DNA of 64,000 bases, from positions 1 through 64,000 of the IMG/VR virus record IMGVR_UViG_3300024264_000029; one strand, given 5' to 3'. The position numbers and the translations under genes were made by a program. How positions within the stretch are numbered: position 1 is the first letter of the stretch; each line of letters starts with the position of its first letter. Below the pieces are notes generated by a model. That model was not told the origin of the DNA. It was given only the letters and a program-made list of their open reading frames with translations, and searched no databases. Shown here in pieces: positions 1-10,360 of this stretch. The DNA is from a virus.

Positions 1-200
1 AGAGATTTCAGAAATAGATATAGTTTCACTAGTCTCTGTCGCAGATGTTTCTTTTGGGTCTGCAGTTTCACTAGTCTCTGTCGCAGATGTTTCTTTTGTG
101 TCGGAAGTTTCTAAAACTTCGGTAGAAGAGATTTCGGAAATAGATATAGTTTCACTAGTCTCTACTGCAGATGTTTCTTTTGTAACAGAAGATTCTACAG
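1..200. repeat. Degenerate coding repeats in the acidic Thr/Glu/Ser tract
   Basis: A segment beginning agtttcactagtctctg recurs at about 22, 67 and 148, each time followed by a segment like gcagatgtttctttt; agatttc-ggaaatagata also appears twice (2 and 127). These encode the repeated KETSA-ETSETISIS peptide and may continue left of the window. Confidence 0.8.
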
Positions 201-1548
201 TTTCTTTTGTTTCAATTTCTGACACATCACTTATATCAGAAATTTCAGTAGATTCTAAATTTGAGGCCTCAATAGTCTCAACGTTTTCCAATGATGTTAT
301 TTGAGAAATATCTAGCTCTTCGATAGTTTCAGTAACATCTATTCCAATAGCAGAATTAGATTCATTTTCTTCAATTGTGCCAAGATCACTAATCGCCTGC
401 GTTTCCACAGTATCTGTAATCGTTTGTTCTTCTGTAGATATAGTTTCCGATTCTTCGGTAGTTTCAATATCTGATATTGCAATAATTTCAGTATTTTCTA
501 TTGCTGCAAGGTCAGATAATCCCAATTCTTCAGTTTCTTCTACAGAAACTATAGAAGAAGTTTCAGTAACTTCAGCATCTTCAGTAACTTCAATATCTGT
601 ATCATCAGTAGTTTCTTCTGGTGCAGAATATACTAATGTTTTTAATTCAGTATCTTGTAGATAAGCCAGAACAAACTGCCGCAAACTAACCATATCATCA
701 TCTGTGATATATTTTGAACGTCTTGTAAGCTCTGTTATCTTTTCAGATGTAAATTCTAATTCGGATAAATCTGGCGCAATTACTAAATTACCCACATTTT
801 CAGCAACAAATTTTTGTAAAATTTCTTTTACTTCTGTCACATCTTCTTCGAATGTGTTAATTCTTTTAGCAACATTTGAATATAATTGTGACGTTGCCGC
901 CGAAATAGTTTTCGCAGAAAAATCTTTTGATATATTATCAGAAATATTAGTTGTTTTTTGTGCGTCTTGTACAACTTGATCAGAAATATTAGTTGTTTTT
1001 TGTGCGTCTTGTACAACTTGATCAGAAATATTAGTTGTTTTTTGTGCGTCTTGTACAACTTGATTGGCCACATTAATAATAGTATCCTGAACTTCTCTTT
1101 CAGGTTCGTCTGCGAAAGTTAAAGTTCTGGTAATTTCTACATCATAATTAGCAGTCTGTGGGTCATTCAATTCTACATTAAATTCTAAAGTAGTTCCATC
1201 AACATCAAATGTATAATTATTTGTAGAATTTAATGTGGGATTTGTTACAGATAGTCTGACAATATCTCCGTCTGAAACAGATACACTTGTACCACTATCT
1301 ACACCGTTTTTTATAATCTTTCCAGAAGAAAATGTTACTGTAGATGGATCTGTTGTTAATCCGCTAACAAATATTTGGTTTGTCTGAGTAGTTATATTCC
1401 AAGATGCAGTAGATGTATCATAAACATAAGTTAGACTACCCTCAGTGACGCTCTGCCCGTCTGTGGGGTTGGTTACGCCAGCTGGCGAACCTATTCCAAT
1501 CTTTACTTTGATTATATCTCTGAATAAGAATATGTTTATGACTGACAT
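1..1548 (-). CDS. Thr/Glu/Ser-repeat structural protein, N-terminal 516 residues (runs off left edge)
   Basis: The minus-strand frame starting with ATG at 1548 is open without a stop to base 1, so the gene is cut by the window edge. Residues 1-190 look like a beta-rich module with a coiled-coil-like follow-on. Three exact 14-residue repeats (about residues 162-203, period 42 bp) contain the core VVQDAQKTTNISD. After about residue 300 the chain becomes a low-complexity acidic region of degenerate repeats such as KETSATETSETISISEIS. It lies last in the late minus-strand virion block, just behind a hairpin terminator, so a fibre or baseplate-associated role is likely. That role is inferred from position and composition only; I recognise no enzymatic motif. 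Confidence 0.75.
   Translation of the reverse strand, partial: MSVINIFLFRDIIKVKIGIGSPAGVTNPTDGQSVTEGSLTYVYDTSTASWNITTQTNQIFVSGLTTDPSTVTFSSGKIIKNGVDSGTSVSVSDGDIVRLSVTNPTLNSTNNYTFDVDGTTLEFNVELNDPQTANYDVEITRTLTFADEPEREVQDTIINVANQVVQDAQKTTNISDQVVQDAQKTTNISDQVVQDAQKTTNISDNISKDFSAKTISAATSQLYSNVAKRINTFEEDVTEVKEILQKFVAENVGNLVIAPDLSELEFTSEKITELTRRSKYITDDDMVSLRQFVLAYLQDTELKTLVYSAPEETTDDTDIEVTEDAEVTETSSIVSVEETEELGLSDLAAIENTEIIAISDIETTEESETISTEEQTITDTVETQAISDLGTIEENESNSAIGIDVTETIEELDISQITSLENVETIEASNLESTEISDISDVSEIETKETVESSVTKETSAVETSETISISEISSTEVLETSDTKETSATETSETADPKETSATETSETISISEIS
938..1063. repeat. Three tandem 42-bp repeats inside the left-edge gene
   Basis: A 42-bp unit is present three times head to tail (938-979, 980-1021, 1022-1063) with essentially identical sequence. 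Its length is a multiple of three, so the reading frame is kept and it adds three copies of a 14-residue coiled-coil-like unit. The near identity at DNA level points to recent expansion. Confidence 0.9.
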
Positions 1549-1554
1549 CGTATC

Positions 1555-1589
1555 TCTATAAAAAATAAGGGGAAGCTAATGCCTCCCCT
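1555..1589 (-). terminator. Rho-independent terminator behind the 1488-residue virion gene
   Basis: On the minus strand a 6-bp stem (AGGGGA / TCCCCT, positions 1584-1589 with 1568-1573, loop 10 nt) is followed by TTATTTTTT. It lies about 35 bases past the stop codon at 1623. An ATAAATA box at 1591-1597 just upstream of the hairpin could be a weak late promoter for the next gene. Confidence 0.7.
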
Positions 1590-1622
1590 ATATTTATTTC
1601 AAATTTTAATCTTTAGAGATTA

Positions 1623-4600
1623 TCAAGAAAAAGTATTATCCGCAATCGCTGCAATATCTCTTGGAGTATAATCACTATATTGTGGTCTGATAGGCCCACC
1701 TCTGGTTAAGAGGAAGATTCTCATACCATTACCAAATGGTTTAGTTGACATCATACCAACATATGTTCTATGTGTTGCATTTGTTGTCGTATCAAGTGCA
1801 TCCGCGCCATCTCTAAATGCAGTAGATGCAGTTGCAGCCGCAGCGCCCTGTTTTGCATTATGCCAATCATATGGCTGACGGAAGTTGAGCTTATCTCCAT
1901 TTGAAGATACATGTTCAGAGCCAGGCGTATGGCCCGTTTCTAATGTACTTTCTTGTGCAGAGTCTAAGTCATACTTAGTTGCAGATGTTTTAATAATACC
2001 ACCTTGAGTAGAACTATCAGCACCAGCCACACAAATCAAATCCATTTCTGCATCACTGTAGATAAATCTCTGTGATGCTAGTGGAGTTGGGAAGTTAAAG
2101 ATAACTGTTTTATCTTGCGTGATTGATAGCTGTTCAACAGGGTTGATACATGCAGGGCTGTCAACCTGTGGAATAACAGCAGAAACATGATAATCCCAAG
2201 GTTTAAACACATCATTCTCACGAACAACAAATCTATAGATACCTTTAGCAACTTTATGAATGTCATTCCAGATAGAAGGAATATCTCTATCTTCTGGAAC
2301 TGATACTAAGTATGTTGATTTACCTGTATCTCTTTCTTCAACATCATTATAGTTTTCATAAGAAAGTTTTACAACTGTACCATTTTCTATCGGTTGGTTA
2401 AAGGTCCATGTATCGTCGGTGAGAGAATATGCATACATTGGTTTTTCAACACCAAAATATTCTAAACTGACATTTGTAGTACCAAACTCAACATTACCAT
2501 CGGCATTAATAGTATAGTTCTGTCCAAGAACAGCAGCATCTGCTTCTGAACCATCCACGAATACTTTAAGTCTGTTGATTTCAAACAATGGATTTGATGC
2601 GGTTCCGCTTCTTCCAAAGAAGTTTGTATATTGATTATCAAATCCAGCGCCATTCCAAGCATATTCGTATACAAATGTATCGTCTTCTGGGAATGTATCA
2701 ATAACTGCCTCAATTCTCATAGCCGTACAAGTTGCCGAAGCATTCAAAGCTCCAGAAGTTTCAACAATCGCAGCCTGTGCTGCTGTGGTTACAATATCAC
2801 CAACTTTCATGCTGATTGCACCAGTACCTGGCGTAGTCCACATTGTATATACAACAGCACTACCTACTGTGTGCTGTTCAAACCCTTTTTTCGTGGCGGC
2901 AGCTGCGCCAGCTTGGTCGGCATAGTCAGTAAGAAATCCACTTGTAGCACCCCTTTGAGAATGTTGAGGTAGTCCTACGATTTCAGCATCTGCAGATGTT
3001 GATGGCACCGGCGTAAATGAAGCTGGAGTTGCTGCAACAGCACTTATAGAATTGCCAGCAGCATCAACTGTTGCATCCATTAAAGTGTAATGGACAAGTT
3101 GAACTCTTCTTGAAGCAACTAAAGTTTGTGCTTCTGGTGATGTTGGAGTAAACAAAGCAACACTTGATACGATAGGAAGTTCCCTTGCGTCACCAGTTGG
3201 ACTTGCTGCTGGAGCTAGTTCAGTTTTATCTAGAATTTTTACATCAGTTCTAGGATCTAAGTATGTATCAACTCCAGTAGAAGAACGATGTCTAACTCTA
3301 TATACAGATAATCCAAGTCTTGCAGGGCCCTGCATTTGGTTTCTAGCAGCATTAAAGTTTGCTAACCCACCAGTAGTGAATGAACCGTCATCACCAAACG
3401 TTGTCGTATTAGAATGAGCATCTACAGTCGCAGTTCTTGATGCAACAGTATTATCAAAAGCAGTGATTCTCTGTCCAACAGGAACAAAAGAAGTTCCATA
3501 TGCTGAACCATAATTTAAAGGAAATTCAGTTCTTTGTGAGATATCTGGCCCGCCTGTGGCCGCAAAAGTCGAAATCTGGTTTGATGCTGCGATTTCTGCA
3601 TAGTTTGACGAAATCACTGATGGTAATTTTGCCTGATCGTTAATAACTGTATATCCAGTAGTTGAGTTTGTTCCAAGGCTACCAGCATCGTTTAAAGGAA
3701 TACCCGCTGTTGCCGATGTATTTTTATATCCTGCCCCACCGCTATATGCCAAACCACTCTTAACTTCAATTGGATTTGAGTCTGTTAAAATAGACTGTTC
3801 TACTGGAAGGCCTGCCTTCAGCTGTCTTCCATTCACATCAAACACTTGTAATTCGTCCAATGCTTTTGATGTGATTGTAGTTTGTCCTGTTGCAGTATCA
3901 AAGTCTTCGCTCACCTCTGCAAAGAAACCAACATTATAGTTAGATGTTTCTTCTGGGCGAGTTGATGGAGAATATAAACAATGAACAGGTGATTTACCAT
4001 CTTCAAATTCAATTCTACCTGATACGTTATTAACGTGTCTCTGTACAACAAACCATGCGTAGTCATCGTCTTGATCTACTGATGCTTGGTCAAACAAGAA
4101 CAATCCAGTACCGTGGTCAGTACATGTCAAACGATATGCAAGTGGATAACCACTTTCAATATCATCTGTCGTTTTACCTTGTCTACGGAACCAACCAGAT
4201 TTTGCTTTGTTTGTATCGTTAGAGAAGTTATAATAGATTTCGCTAAGTTCGCCAGGCTGTCTAAACACCGCCTGCTTAATACCGTCACGACCCTGTCCTT
4301 TTGTCAAATCTCCATTATCTTTGATTTGTAATGCAGTTGCGATATTAACATAAAGATACTCATCTCTACGGTCATAGAAGAAGCGCATTCTCCATTTTTG
4401 TGGTTTCCGAGCATCTTTAACTGGTTGAGTTAATGAAACTGTTGATGGAATTGCCACAGTTGCAGAGTTTACATCCGCTTTAGATGACAAAAGATCTGTC
4501 GCTTTTTCAGATTCAACAACAAACATATCACCAATTCTATTAAGACATTCTTTTACTGCTCTATGGTCTTGTTGTCCATTTACAGCAATTGGAATTGGCT

Positions 4601-6089
4601 CTGAGGCATCTGCATCTTGGAATGGATATATGATATTATATGGCTGAGATTCGAAATCAGACTTATTAATTGCTATTCTCCATTCACCCTTTACATATAC
4701 TGTTTTAGTTGCATTATCAAAAGCATTTACATCTATTGAGTCTTCTGTTGCACTATCTAATTTAACAGTAACAACACCAGTAGCATCATCAACAGCAGAA
4801 ATTAAGGCTGCACCTTTGCCATTAGGTTCAATAATACGTTTACCAACATCAGCAGTCGTTAAACCACCCGCCACTGGATTTGCAGCAGTAGCATTGGCAA
4901 AATCTCCAACTAAAGTTTTTCCAGAGATATCTGTTAATGTGAAAGTTCCATCTGCAGCACCCGATCCAACAGTCGGAGCAGCTGCCCATGTCAATGTTGC
5001 ATTCTGTTGTTGTACAGATGTCCATGCAGAACTATAATAGTTTCCATATGGGTGTAAACATAAGTCTGTTGCGAGTGTTCTTAAAACACCATTTTGTGCT
5101 TTAGGGTCTTTAATAGTATCTACGAAATATTCTAATACGACTGTATCTCCAACTGAAAAAGATTCACTTCTCCAAGTCACTGTTCCATAGTCCAGCGCAA
5201 GCTGGTCTGCATCAACGACTGAACTTACTTTGATAACTAGATCTGGAGCAGAACCACCAATATTACCCAATTGTGCTTCGGCAATTGTGATTTCATTTCC
5301 TATTAGATAGTCTTGGCCAAATGTCAAAGGAACAACTTTGGTAACATTTCCTGTTAAATCGACGAATACTTGAAAAGACCCACCAGTACCAGAAGTAGCG
5401 TTTGCCACACCGTCTGGATCATTTCCTACTGCAACAGATGTTGGAGTGACTAAATATACGCCCCCACGATGTCCAGCAGTTCCAGAATCTGTTTCTACAC
5501 CAGTTACGGCTCCAACGCCATCATAAAAGGAGACAAAAAATTGATTTTTCGCCGGAGACTCATCAACAACTGCAGTTGTAGGATTGGTAGAAGGATCATA
5601 TCCTTGTCCAGAAATAGAAACATCTACAGAAACTACTCTACCACTACCGTCAGTAGTAGCAGTTGCAGTTGCCTGTTTAAATGTACCAGTTGCTGGTTGG
5701 CCACCTCTAATTGTGACGTTGAAAGAAGTAGACGGTGCATAACCCAATCCACCAGATAATACTGAGATGGATTCGATACCGCCAGTATTTGTATAAGTGA
5801 TGCCACCCAAGGATGCTGGTTGGCTTCCGTTTCTATATGTCTGTGTTAATGGTGAAGTTACTGTGGTAACTGTTCCGCCAATAAACTGTCTTCTTTGCGA
5901 AGATAGAGAATATGGAGAAATTCTATCAAATTCTCCTTGCGCGGGGCGGCCGAGCCTTGTGAATGTTTGGTTAAAACTATTCAAAAATTGAAATTTCTGT
6001 TGATGCTTTTGTTGTTGCATCGAAACCATTTCATTTCTCTGAATAGAGAATCCACCTGACATAAATTCTGTAGATAATGAAGTAGTCAT
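1623..6089 (-). CDS. Giant virion protein, paralogue A (1488 aa)
   Basis: Large, beta-rich protein of the late region. It shares with the next two upstream genes a short N-terminal motif (GFSIQRNEMVSM here), a central motif DDYAWFVVQRHVN followed by PVHCLYSPS-RP, and a C-terminal block containing INPVEQLSITQDKTVIFNFP, SQRFIYSDAEMDLIC and GNGMRIFLLTRGGPIR. These shared blocks show three tandem paralogues. Its own variable parts include repeated short beta segments in residues 40-400. The position among baseplate and fibre genes and a TATAAATA late promoter 43 bases upstream support a virion role, probably in the distal tail or fibre system. I cannot name a T4 counterpart. Confidence 0.85.
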   Translation of the reverse strand: MTTSLSTEFMSGGFSIQRNEMVSMQQQKHQQKFQFLNSFNQTFTRLGRPAQGEFDRISPYSLSSQRRQFIGGTVTTVTSPLTQTYRNGSQPASLGGITYTNTGGIESISVLSGGLGYAPSTSFNVTIRGGQPATGTFKQATATATTDGSGRVVSVDVSISGQGYDPSTNPTTAVVDESPAKNQFFVSFYDGVGAVTGVETDSGTAGHRGGVYLVTPTSVAVGNDPDGVANATSGTGGSFQVFVDLTGNVTKVVPLTFGQDYLIGNEITIAEAQLGNIGGSAPDLVIKVSSVVDADQLALDYGTVTWRSESFSVGDTVVLEYFVDTIKDPKAQNGVLRTLATDLCLHPYGNYYSSAWTSVQQQNATLTWAAAPTVGSGAADGTFTLTDISGKTLVGDFANATAANPVAGGLTTADVGKRIIEPNGKGAALISAVDDATGVVTVKLDSATEDSIDVNAFDNATKTVYVKGEWRIAINKSDFESQPYNIIYPFQDADASEPIPIAVNGQQDHRAVKECLNRIGDMFVVESEKATDLLSSKADVNSATVAIPSTVSLTQPVKDARKPQKWRMRFFYDRRDEYLYVNIATALQIKDNGDLTKGQGRDGIKQAVFRQPGELSEIYYNFSNDTNKAKSGWFRRQGKTTDDIESGYPLAYRLTCTDHGTGLFLFDQASVDQDDDYAWFVVQRHVNNVSGRIEFEDGKSPVHCLYSPSTRPEETSNYNVGFFAEVSEDFDTATGQTTITSKALDELQVFDVNGRQLKAGLPVEQSILTDSNPIEVKSGLAYSGGAGYKNTSATAGIPLNDAGSLGTNSTTGYTVINDQAKLPSVISSNYAEIAASNQISTFAATGGPDISQRTEFPLNYGSAYGTSFVPVGQRITAFDNTVASRTATVDAHSNTTTFGDDGSFTTGGLANFNAARNQMQGPARLGLSVYRVRHRSSTGVDTYLDPRTDVKILDKTELAPAASPTGDARELPIVSSVALFTPTSPEAQTLVASRRVQLVHYTLMDATVDAAGNSISAVAATPASFTPVPSTSADAEIVGLPQHSQRGATSGFLTDYADQAGAAAATKKGFEQHTVGSAVVYTMWTTPGTGAISMKVGDIVTTAAQAAIVETSGALNASATCTAMRIEAVIDTFPEDDTFVYEYAWNGAGFDNQYTNFFGRSGTASNPLFEINRLKVFVDGSEADAAVLGQNYTINADGNVEFGTTNVSLEYFGVEKPMYAYSLTDDTWTFNQPIENGTVVKLSYENYNDVEERDTGKSTYLVSVPEDRDIPSIWNDIHKVAKGIYRFVVRENDVFKPWDYHVSAVIPQVDSPACINPVEQLSITQDKTVIFNFPTPLASQRFIYSDAEMDLICVAGADSSTQGGIIKTSATKYDLDSAQESTLETGHTPGSEHVSSNGDKLNFRQPYDWHNAKQGAAAATASTAFRDGADALDTTTNATHRTYVGMMSTKPFGNGMRIFLLTRGGPIRPQYSDYTPRDIAAIADNTFS

Positions 6090-6131
6090 TTATTGATCTC
6101 CTTTAGATGTATTATAATTTTGTTTTCTTTT

Positions 6132-6139
6132 TATTTATA
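6132..6139 (-). promoter_or_regulatory. T4-like late promoter TATAAATA
   Basis: Exact TATAAATA on the minus strand, 43 bases before the start codon at 6089, in the intergenic gap. Confidence 0.75.
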
Positions 6140-6157
6140 AAAACTTTTCTTTGTAAA

Positions 6158-9100
6158 TTATTCACCAAGTACCGAGCCTGGAGCCTTTCCTTCAGTAACA
6201 TCACTATATCTAATACTAGATCCTGTTACTTGCATGAAAATTCTCATACCGTTTCCATCTGGAAGAGTTGAAACCATACCTTCATATTTTCTGGCATCTT
6301 TTCTCCAAATATATTTTGTTTGATCGGGCCCATCATGTCCAGCATATCTAGTTGTTTGATTTGCTGCCATTGCTGGAGTGGTAGTTGGAATATATTCTCC
6401 ATTACCAAAGCCACCTGCAGGCCCGTTGATGCCATCACTATCTCCGTATTTGTTGATTTCAACATGACCTGCTTGTGTAGAGAAGTCTGCTGAAGAAACA
6501 CAAATCAAATCTAGTTCACTTTGAGGATAGTAAAATCTCTGAGATGTGATTTGAGTTGGGAAGGAGAAAACAAAATTTCTGTCTTGTGTAATTGATAACT
6601 GTTCTTGTGGGTTAATAATAGCATGAGAGTCTATTTCATGCATTGTTGCTGATACGTGATAATCCCATGGTTTTAGAACATCCTGCTCACGAACAATAAA
6701 TCTGTTAATAGTTTTAACTTCATTCATATTTGTCTCAGGGAAATTTCTATCTTCTGGTGTAGAAATTATATATGTATTTTGAGATGGATTTGAAGACGTA
6801 TAATTAACTAAAGAAATAGAAAAGTTAGACATAGACCTTGGTGCATGTTTAAACACTAAAGTTTTATTCATGAAATCGTAAATATATTCTTGAGTTGTGC
6901 TATCTCCATCTGTCCATACTATATCGCCAGGCAATAAACTAGTATATGCTTGTTTATTCGAAGATTTAGTAAGATTACTTGTCGTAATAGTATAGCTTCC
7001 TGCTGCTTTGTCCAAGAAAAATGCTCTTCCAGTTGCAGAGTTTACTACATTATTGTTAATAGTTCCTGATACAGCTTCTCCTAACAAATTAGGTACAACC
7101 GCCGCATCCTCTGCTGGAAGTTTGAAGTTAGAACCTAAAGTTTCTACTCCTGCTGCTTCGAGCATTTCCAAGAATCTACCTGCAGTAGTTGGATCTCCAT
7201 TGACTACCCAATCATCATATGTTAGAACATATGCGGCATTATCTCTTCTAACTTCCACATCATCTAAAGTAACAACCATAGATTCCATTACCTTTGCAGC
7301 ATTATTCTGTTGTGCATTATATAAAATATCTAACAGTGCAGAATCACCTTCGGTGTAGTCGGATATAGAAATAGCATCTGGAACAGGCGGCACACCGCTT
7401 GTCTGAGAAGCTGCTTTGGCAAATGTTGAAACTCTATCTAAGAAGTTTTCTGGGAAAATTACATTTCTAGATGGTGATGGAGCCATATCATTTTGTTGAA
7501 CCCAACTCGCAATCGGAGCTGTAGTTGCAGTTTGTTCACTTCCATCAAGTGAAATCTCAACCAACCCATCGGGTGCGGTTGTATCGCGATCAAGAGCATT
7601 TGGTGAATTGGATGCACCCATCGTGAATGCTGTTGCTCTTCTTCTTGGAAGACTATTAAATCCAGTGATTGCCAGATCAGTTGGCACTCTTGTTCTAGAT
7701 GTAATCATATCGCCGCCGGTGCCGCCAGGCAGATCCATAATCTGCGCTGCGTTGGTTTGAGTAAAATCATTGTTTGTTGTCACATTTCCTGTTGGACTTG
7801 TTCCAATAAGAATTGGATCGCCTGCAGTTAGAGTGTTAAATCCTGCAGACGGATCTGCAGATGAAGTAAATACTAATTCGCCAGACACATTATTCCAACT
7901 CACCACACGGCCGCCGTTGTATACATAATTTGGAGATGATCCTGATTGCGCAGCAATAAACATGCCGGGGATCAGTTCCAACGCGGTAACTGAAGTTGGA
8001 TTTAAATATATCACATATACAGTTTGCGACCAAAGAGTTTCAGTTGCAGAACCCTGTGCGCCTGTAATACCTCTATAGAGGTCTGATTTTACATCCGTGT
8101 TATATACACCAGAACCATATCCAGATGCGCCAGCCGCATATCCAAAACTATTGAAGTCGATAGCATTTACCAATCCATTAAATATAGATTTACTCTTATC
8201 AATCCATACAGTTGGACCTTCTGTCTTGAAAATAGTTCCTAGTGAATTTGACACAGGAGCAGCAGGAGATAAATCAGCCAAATCATCAGTTGAATAGTAA
8301 TTACTTATAGAACTGATATCGACAGGACGCTTTGCCGGAGAATACACACAGTGAACAGGCGCTTTCTCAGTAAATTCTGGTTGTCCTGTTGTCTGGTCAA
8401 CATGTCTCTGTACAACAAACCATGCATAGTCATCATCTTGATCTACTGCACTCTGGCCATATAAAAACAACCCCATACCATGATCGGTACAAGTTATTCT
8501 ATATGACATAGGATAAGTTTGCGTAATCTCATCAACAATTTGAGGTCTTCTAAACCATTGAGATTTTGCAGTAGATATAGATAAATTTGCGCCTTTACCG
8601 ATAGCCGGTTCTTTATATACATCACACAACTCTCCTGGCTCTCTATAAACTGGAGATTTGATACCATCTCTACCCTGTGGTTGTGATATGGACATATCAT
8701 CTTTCAATTGGTAATCTGTCGCAACGTTAACTTTAATTTCATTGCTATTTTCTAACCAATCAAAACGAATTCTCCATTTCTGAGGTTTTCTTGACGCTGC
8801 TGGAGATAGACTATTTAAGAAATTTAAATTAGTATCTGATAACAAATCTACGCCCTTTTCGGATTCTACCAGAAAATTATTTGTAATTCTTCTAAGCGCT
8901 GCCTTTACATCATCTAAGTGGTTGCTTGCAGGCATTGGATGAATTAATCTAAAAGGTGTTGCAAACTCATCATTCTCTTGGAATGTTAAATTAAATACAT
9001 CACCTTCTGATATTTTCGATAGTGTAGCTTTTCTTGCATCTGTAGGTAACTCTACATCACTTCCAACAAGTCCTTGTGCTTCAGTGATGTTTGGGTTTCC

Positions 9101-10291
9101 GCTGACCTGTGGCCAGATAATAAATCCATTTAATCCTGTAACGCCGTCCGATGCGAGTTGTGGAGTGCTATAATCCCAAATCTGATTTGCACCAAGAGAA
9201 TCTGTTTTTGGCCAAGAATTTGTACCAGACTGGTCTGGGCCCAAGCCTTTTGGCCCTACTAGAGCTCCATATGGAACATCAATTGTTTTCCCCCAATGAT
9301 ATGCAATTACAACATTTACAACTGCCATGTCAGTAATCCATGTCATAGGTGTAGTAGAAGGGTTTCTTTTTAGTTTAAAAGTTGATTTTCTTGTAGCAAC
9401 ATCACTAGATACTACATAATCATCTTTTGGCAATACTCTACCATTCAAAGATACTCTGAATTCGCCACTACCTAAATCGCCTTCAATTAATGGAAAATCA
9501 TCCATTAAAGTAATGTAGGTGGTATCGTCTGCTGGATCAATCGCCGAAAAGCCTGTTCCAGCAACCGCGCCGCTCATATCTTTTGTAGCAGTTTCTCTAT
9601 GCTCAGTAACAACCTTCCACAACTGATCTGCCTGTCTTTGTGTTGGAAGTACTGTAGAACCGTCATTGCCAAAATCGTGGTTATATCTTACTGAAACTGT
9701 ATTTTTAAATCCTTCTCCTACATAATCTCCTTCGTTTATTTCTTGGTCACCAGTCGGACTTGCTGCAACAAAGTCAGTATTGTTAGAGAATTTTGATCTG
9801 AAGATTTCTGGAGTTTCAAATGGATGAATACACAAGTCGTGAGCTAATTGAAAAAATAATCCACCATCATTACCAGTAAATTTTTCCATTGCCTCAATAT
9901 AATTGATGTTTAAAGTTTCGCCAGTGATAGGTTTTGCGGTTTCACTAAACACTAAGGCACCAAATTCACCAATACCAGAAACATATTTTATGCTCCCTTC
10001 TCCTGCTAAAGTTGAGCCTTCTTCATATGAGTTTGCAACCCATTCTTGAATTTCAGTAAATCCTGCAGTCAAATTATTTTTGAGTATGTTTTTACCTTGG
10101 GTTCTGTCCAAAAACAGTCTCACACTACCCAATCTGATATCCCAATCCCAAGTCTTATCTGTGAAATCTGGTTTAGATCTCAACAAATATGTATCTGTGC
10201 CGGAATTGGCATTATGTATTTCTTTCTGTGATCTATGAATGACATCAACAATGTCATTTCTCTGAACACTAAATCCACTGGCAATAGGCAT
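6158..10291 (-). CDS. Giant virion protein, paralogue B (1377 aa)
   Basis: Second of three tandem paralogues. The N terminus has GFSVQRNDIVDVIHRSQ; the middle has RKPQKWRIRFDW, GRDGIKSPVYREPGEL, DDYAWFVVQRHVD and PVHCVYSPAKRP; the C-terminal block has INPQEQLSITQDRNFVFSFP, SQRFYYPQSELDLIC and GNGMRIFMQVTG. All are close to paralogue A over the same order, so the two giant proteins probably share one architecture with divergent inserts. An exact TATAAATA box lies 29 bases upstream, so it starts its own late transcript. Virion role inferred; no known enzyme motif seen. Confidence 0.85.
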   Translation of the reverse strand: MPIASGFSVQRNDIVDVIHRSQKEIHNANSGTDTYLLRSKPDFTDKTWDWDIRLGSVRLFLDRTQGKNILKNNLTAGFTEIQEWVANSYEEGSTLAGEGSIKYVSGIGEFGALVFSETAKPITGETLNINYIEAMEKFTGNDGGLFFQLAHDLCIHPFETPEIFRSKFSNNTDFVAASPTGDQEINEGDYVGEGFKNTVSVRYNHDFGNDGSTVLPTQRQADQLWKVVTEHRETATKDMSGAVAGTGFSAIDPADDTTYITLMDDFPLIEGDLGSGEFRVSLNGRVLPKDDYVVSSDVATRKSTFKLKRNPSTTPMTWITDMAVVNVVIAYHWGKTIDVPYGALVGPKGLGPDQSGTNSWPKTDSLGANQIWDYSTPQLASDGVTGLNGFIIWPQVSGNPNITEAQGLVGSDVELPTDARKATLSKISEGDVFNLTFQENDEFATPFRLIHPMPASNHLDDVKAALRRITNNFLVESEKGVDLLSDTNLNFLNSLSPAASRKPQKWRIRFDWLENSNEIKVNVATDYQLKDDMSISQPQGRDGIKSPVYREPGELCDVYKEPAIGKGANLSISTAKSQWFRRPQIVDEITQTYPMSYRITCTDHGMGLFLYGQSAVDQDDDYAWFVVQRHVDQTTGQPEFTEKAPVHCVYSPAKRPVDISSISNYYSTDDLADLSPAAPVSNSLGTIFKTEGPTVWIDKSKSIFNGLVNAIDFNSFGYAAGASGYGSGVYNTDVKSDLYRGITGAQGSATETLWSQTVYVIYLNPTSVTALELIPGMFIAAQSGSSPNYVYNGGRVVSWNNVSGELVFTSSADPSAGFNTLTAGDPILIGTSPTGNVTTNNDFTQTNAAQIMDLPGGTGGDMITSRTRVPTDLAITGFNSLPRRRATAFTMGASNSPNALDRDTTAPDGLVEISLDGSEQTATTAPIASWVQQNDMAPSPSRNVIFPENFLDRVSTFAKAASQTSGVPPVPDAISISDYTEGDSALLDILYNAQQNNAAKVMESMVVTLDDVEVRRDNAAYVLTYDDWVVNGDPTTAGRFLEMLEAAGVETLGSNFKLPAEDAAVVPNLLGEAVSGTINNNVVNSATGRAFFLDKAAGSYTITTSNLTKSSNKQAYTSLLPGDIVWTDGDSTTQEYIYDFMNKTLVFKHAPRSMSNFSISLVNYTSSNPSQNTYIISTPEDRNFPETNMNEVKTINRFIVREQDVLKPWDYHVSATMHEIDSHAIINPQEQLSITQDRNFVFSFPTQITSQRFYYPQSELDLICVSSADFSTQAGHVEINKYGDSDGINGPAGGFGNGEYIPTTTPAMAANQTTRYAGHDGPDQTKYIWRKDARKYEGMVSTLPDGNGMRIFMQVTGSSIRYSDVTEGKAPGSVLGE

Positions 10292-10319
10292 TAAAATCTC
10301 CTTTGTGTATTTTTCTTTA

Positions 10320-10327
10320 TATTTATA
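10320..10327 (-). promoter_or_regulatory. T4-like late promoter TATAAATA
   Basis: Exact TATAAATA on the minus strand 29 bases before the start codon at 10291. Confidence 0.75.
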
Positions 10328-10360
10328 AAAAAAAATTAGTCTTTATTTGTTTATTTTTTA

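Noticed and set aside
98-979. Plus-strand ORFs across the left edge
   Set aside because: They mirror the long open minus-strand frame; their Ser/Val-rich content is the complement of its Thr/Glu repeats, and no ribosome sites fit.
938-1063. Regular repeats as a CRISPR array
   Set aside because: Units are adjacent without spacers and in frame with a protein-coding gene.
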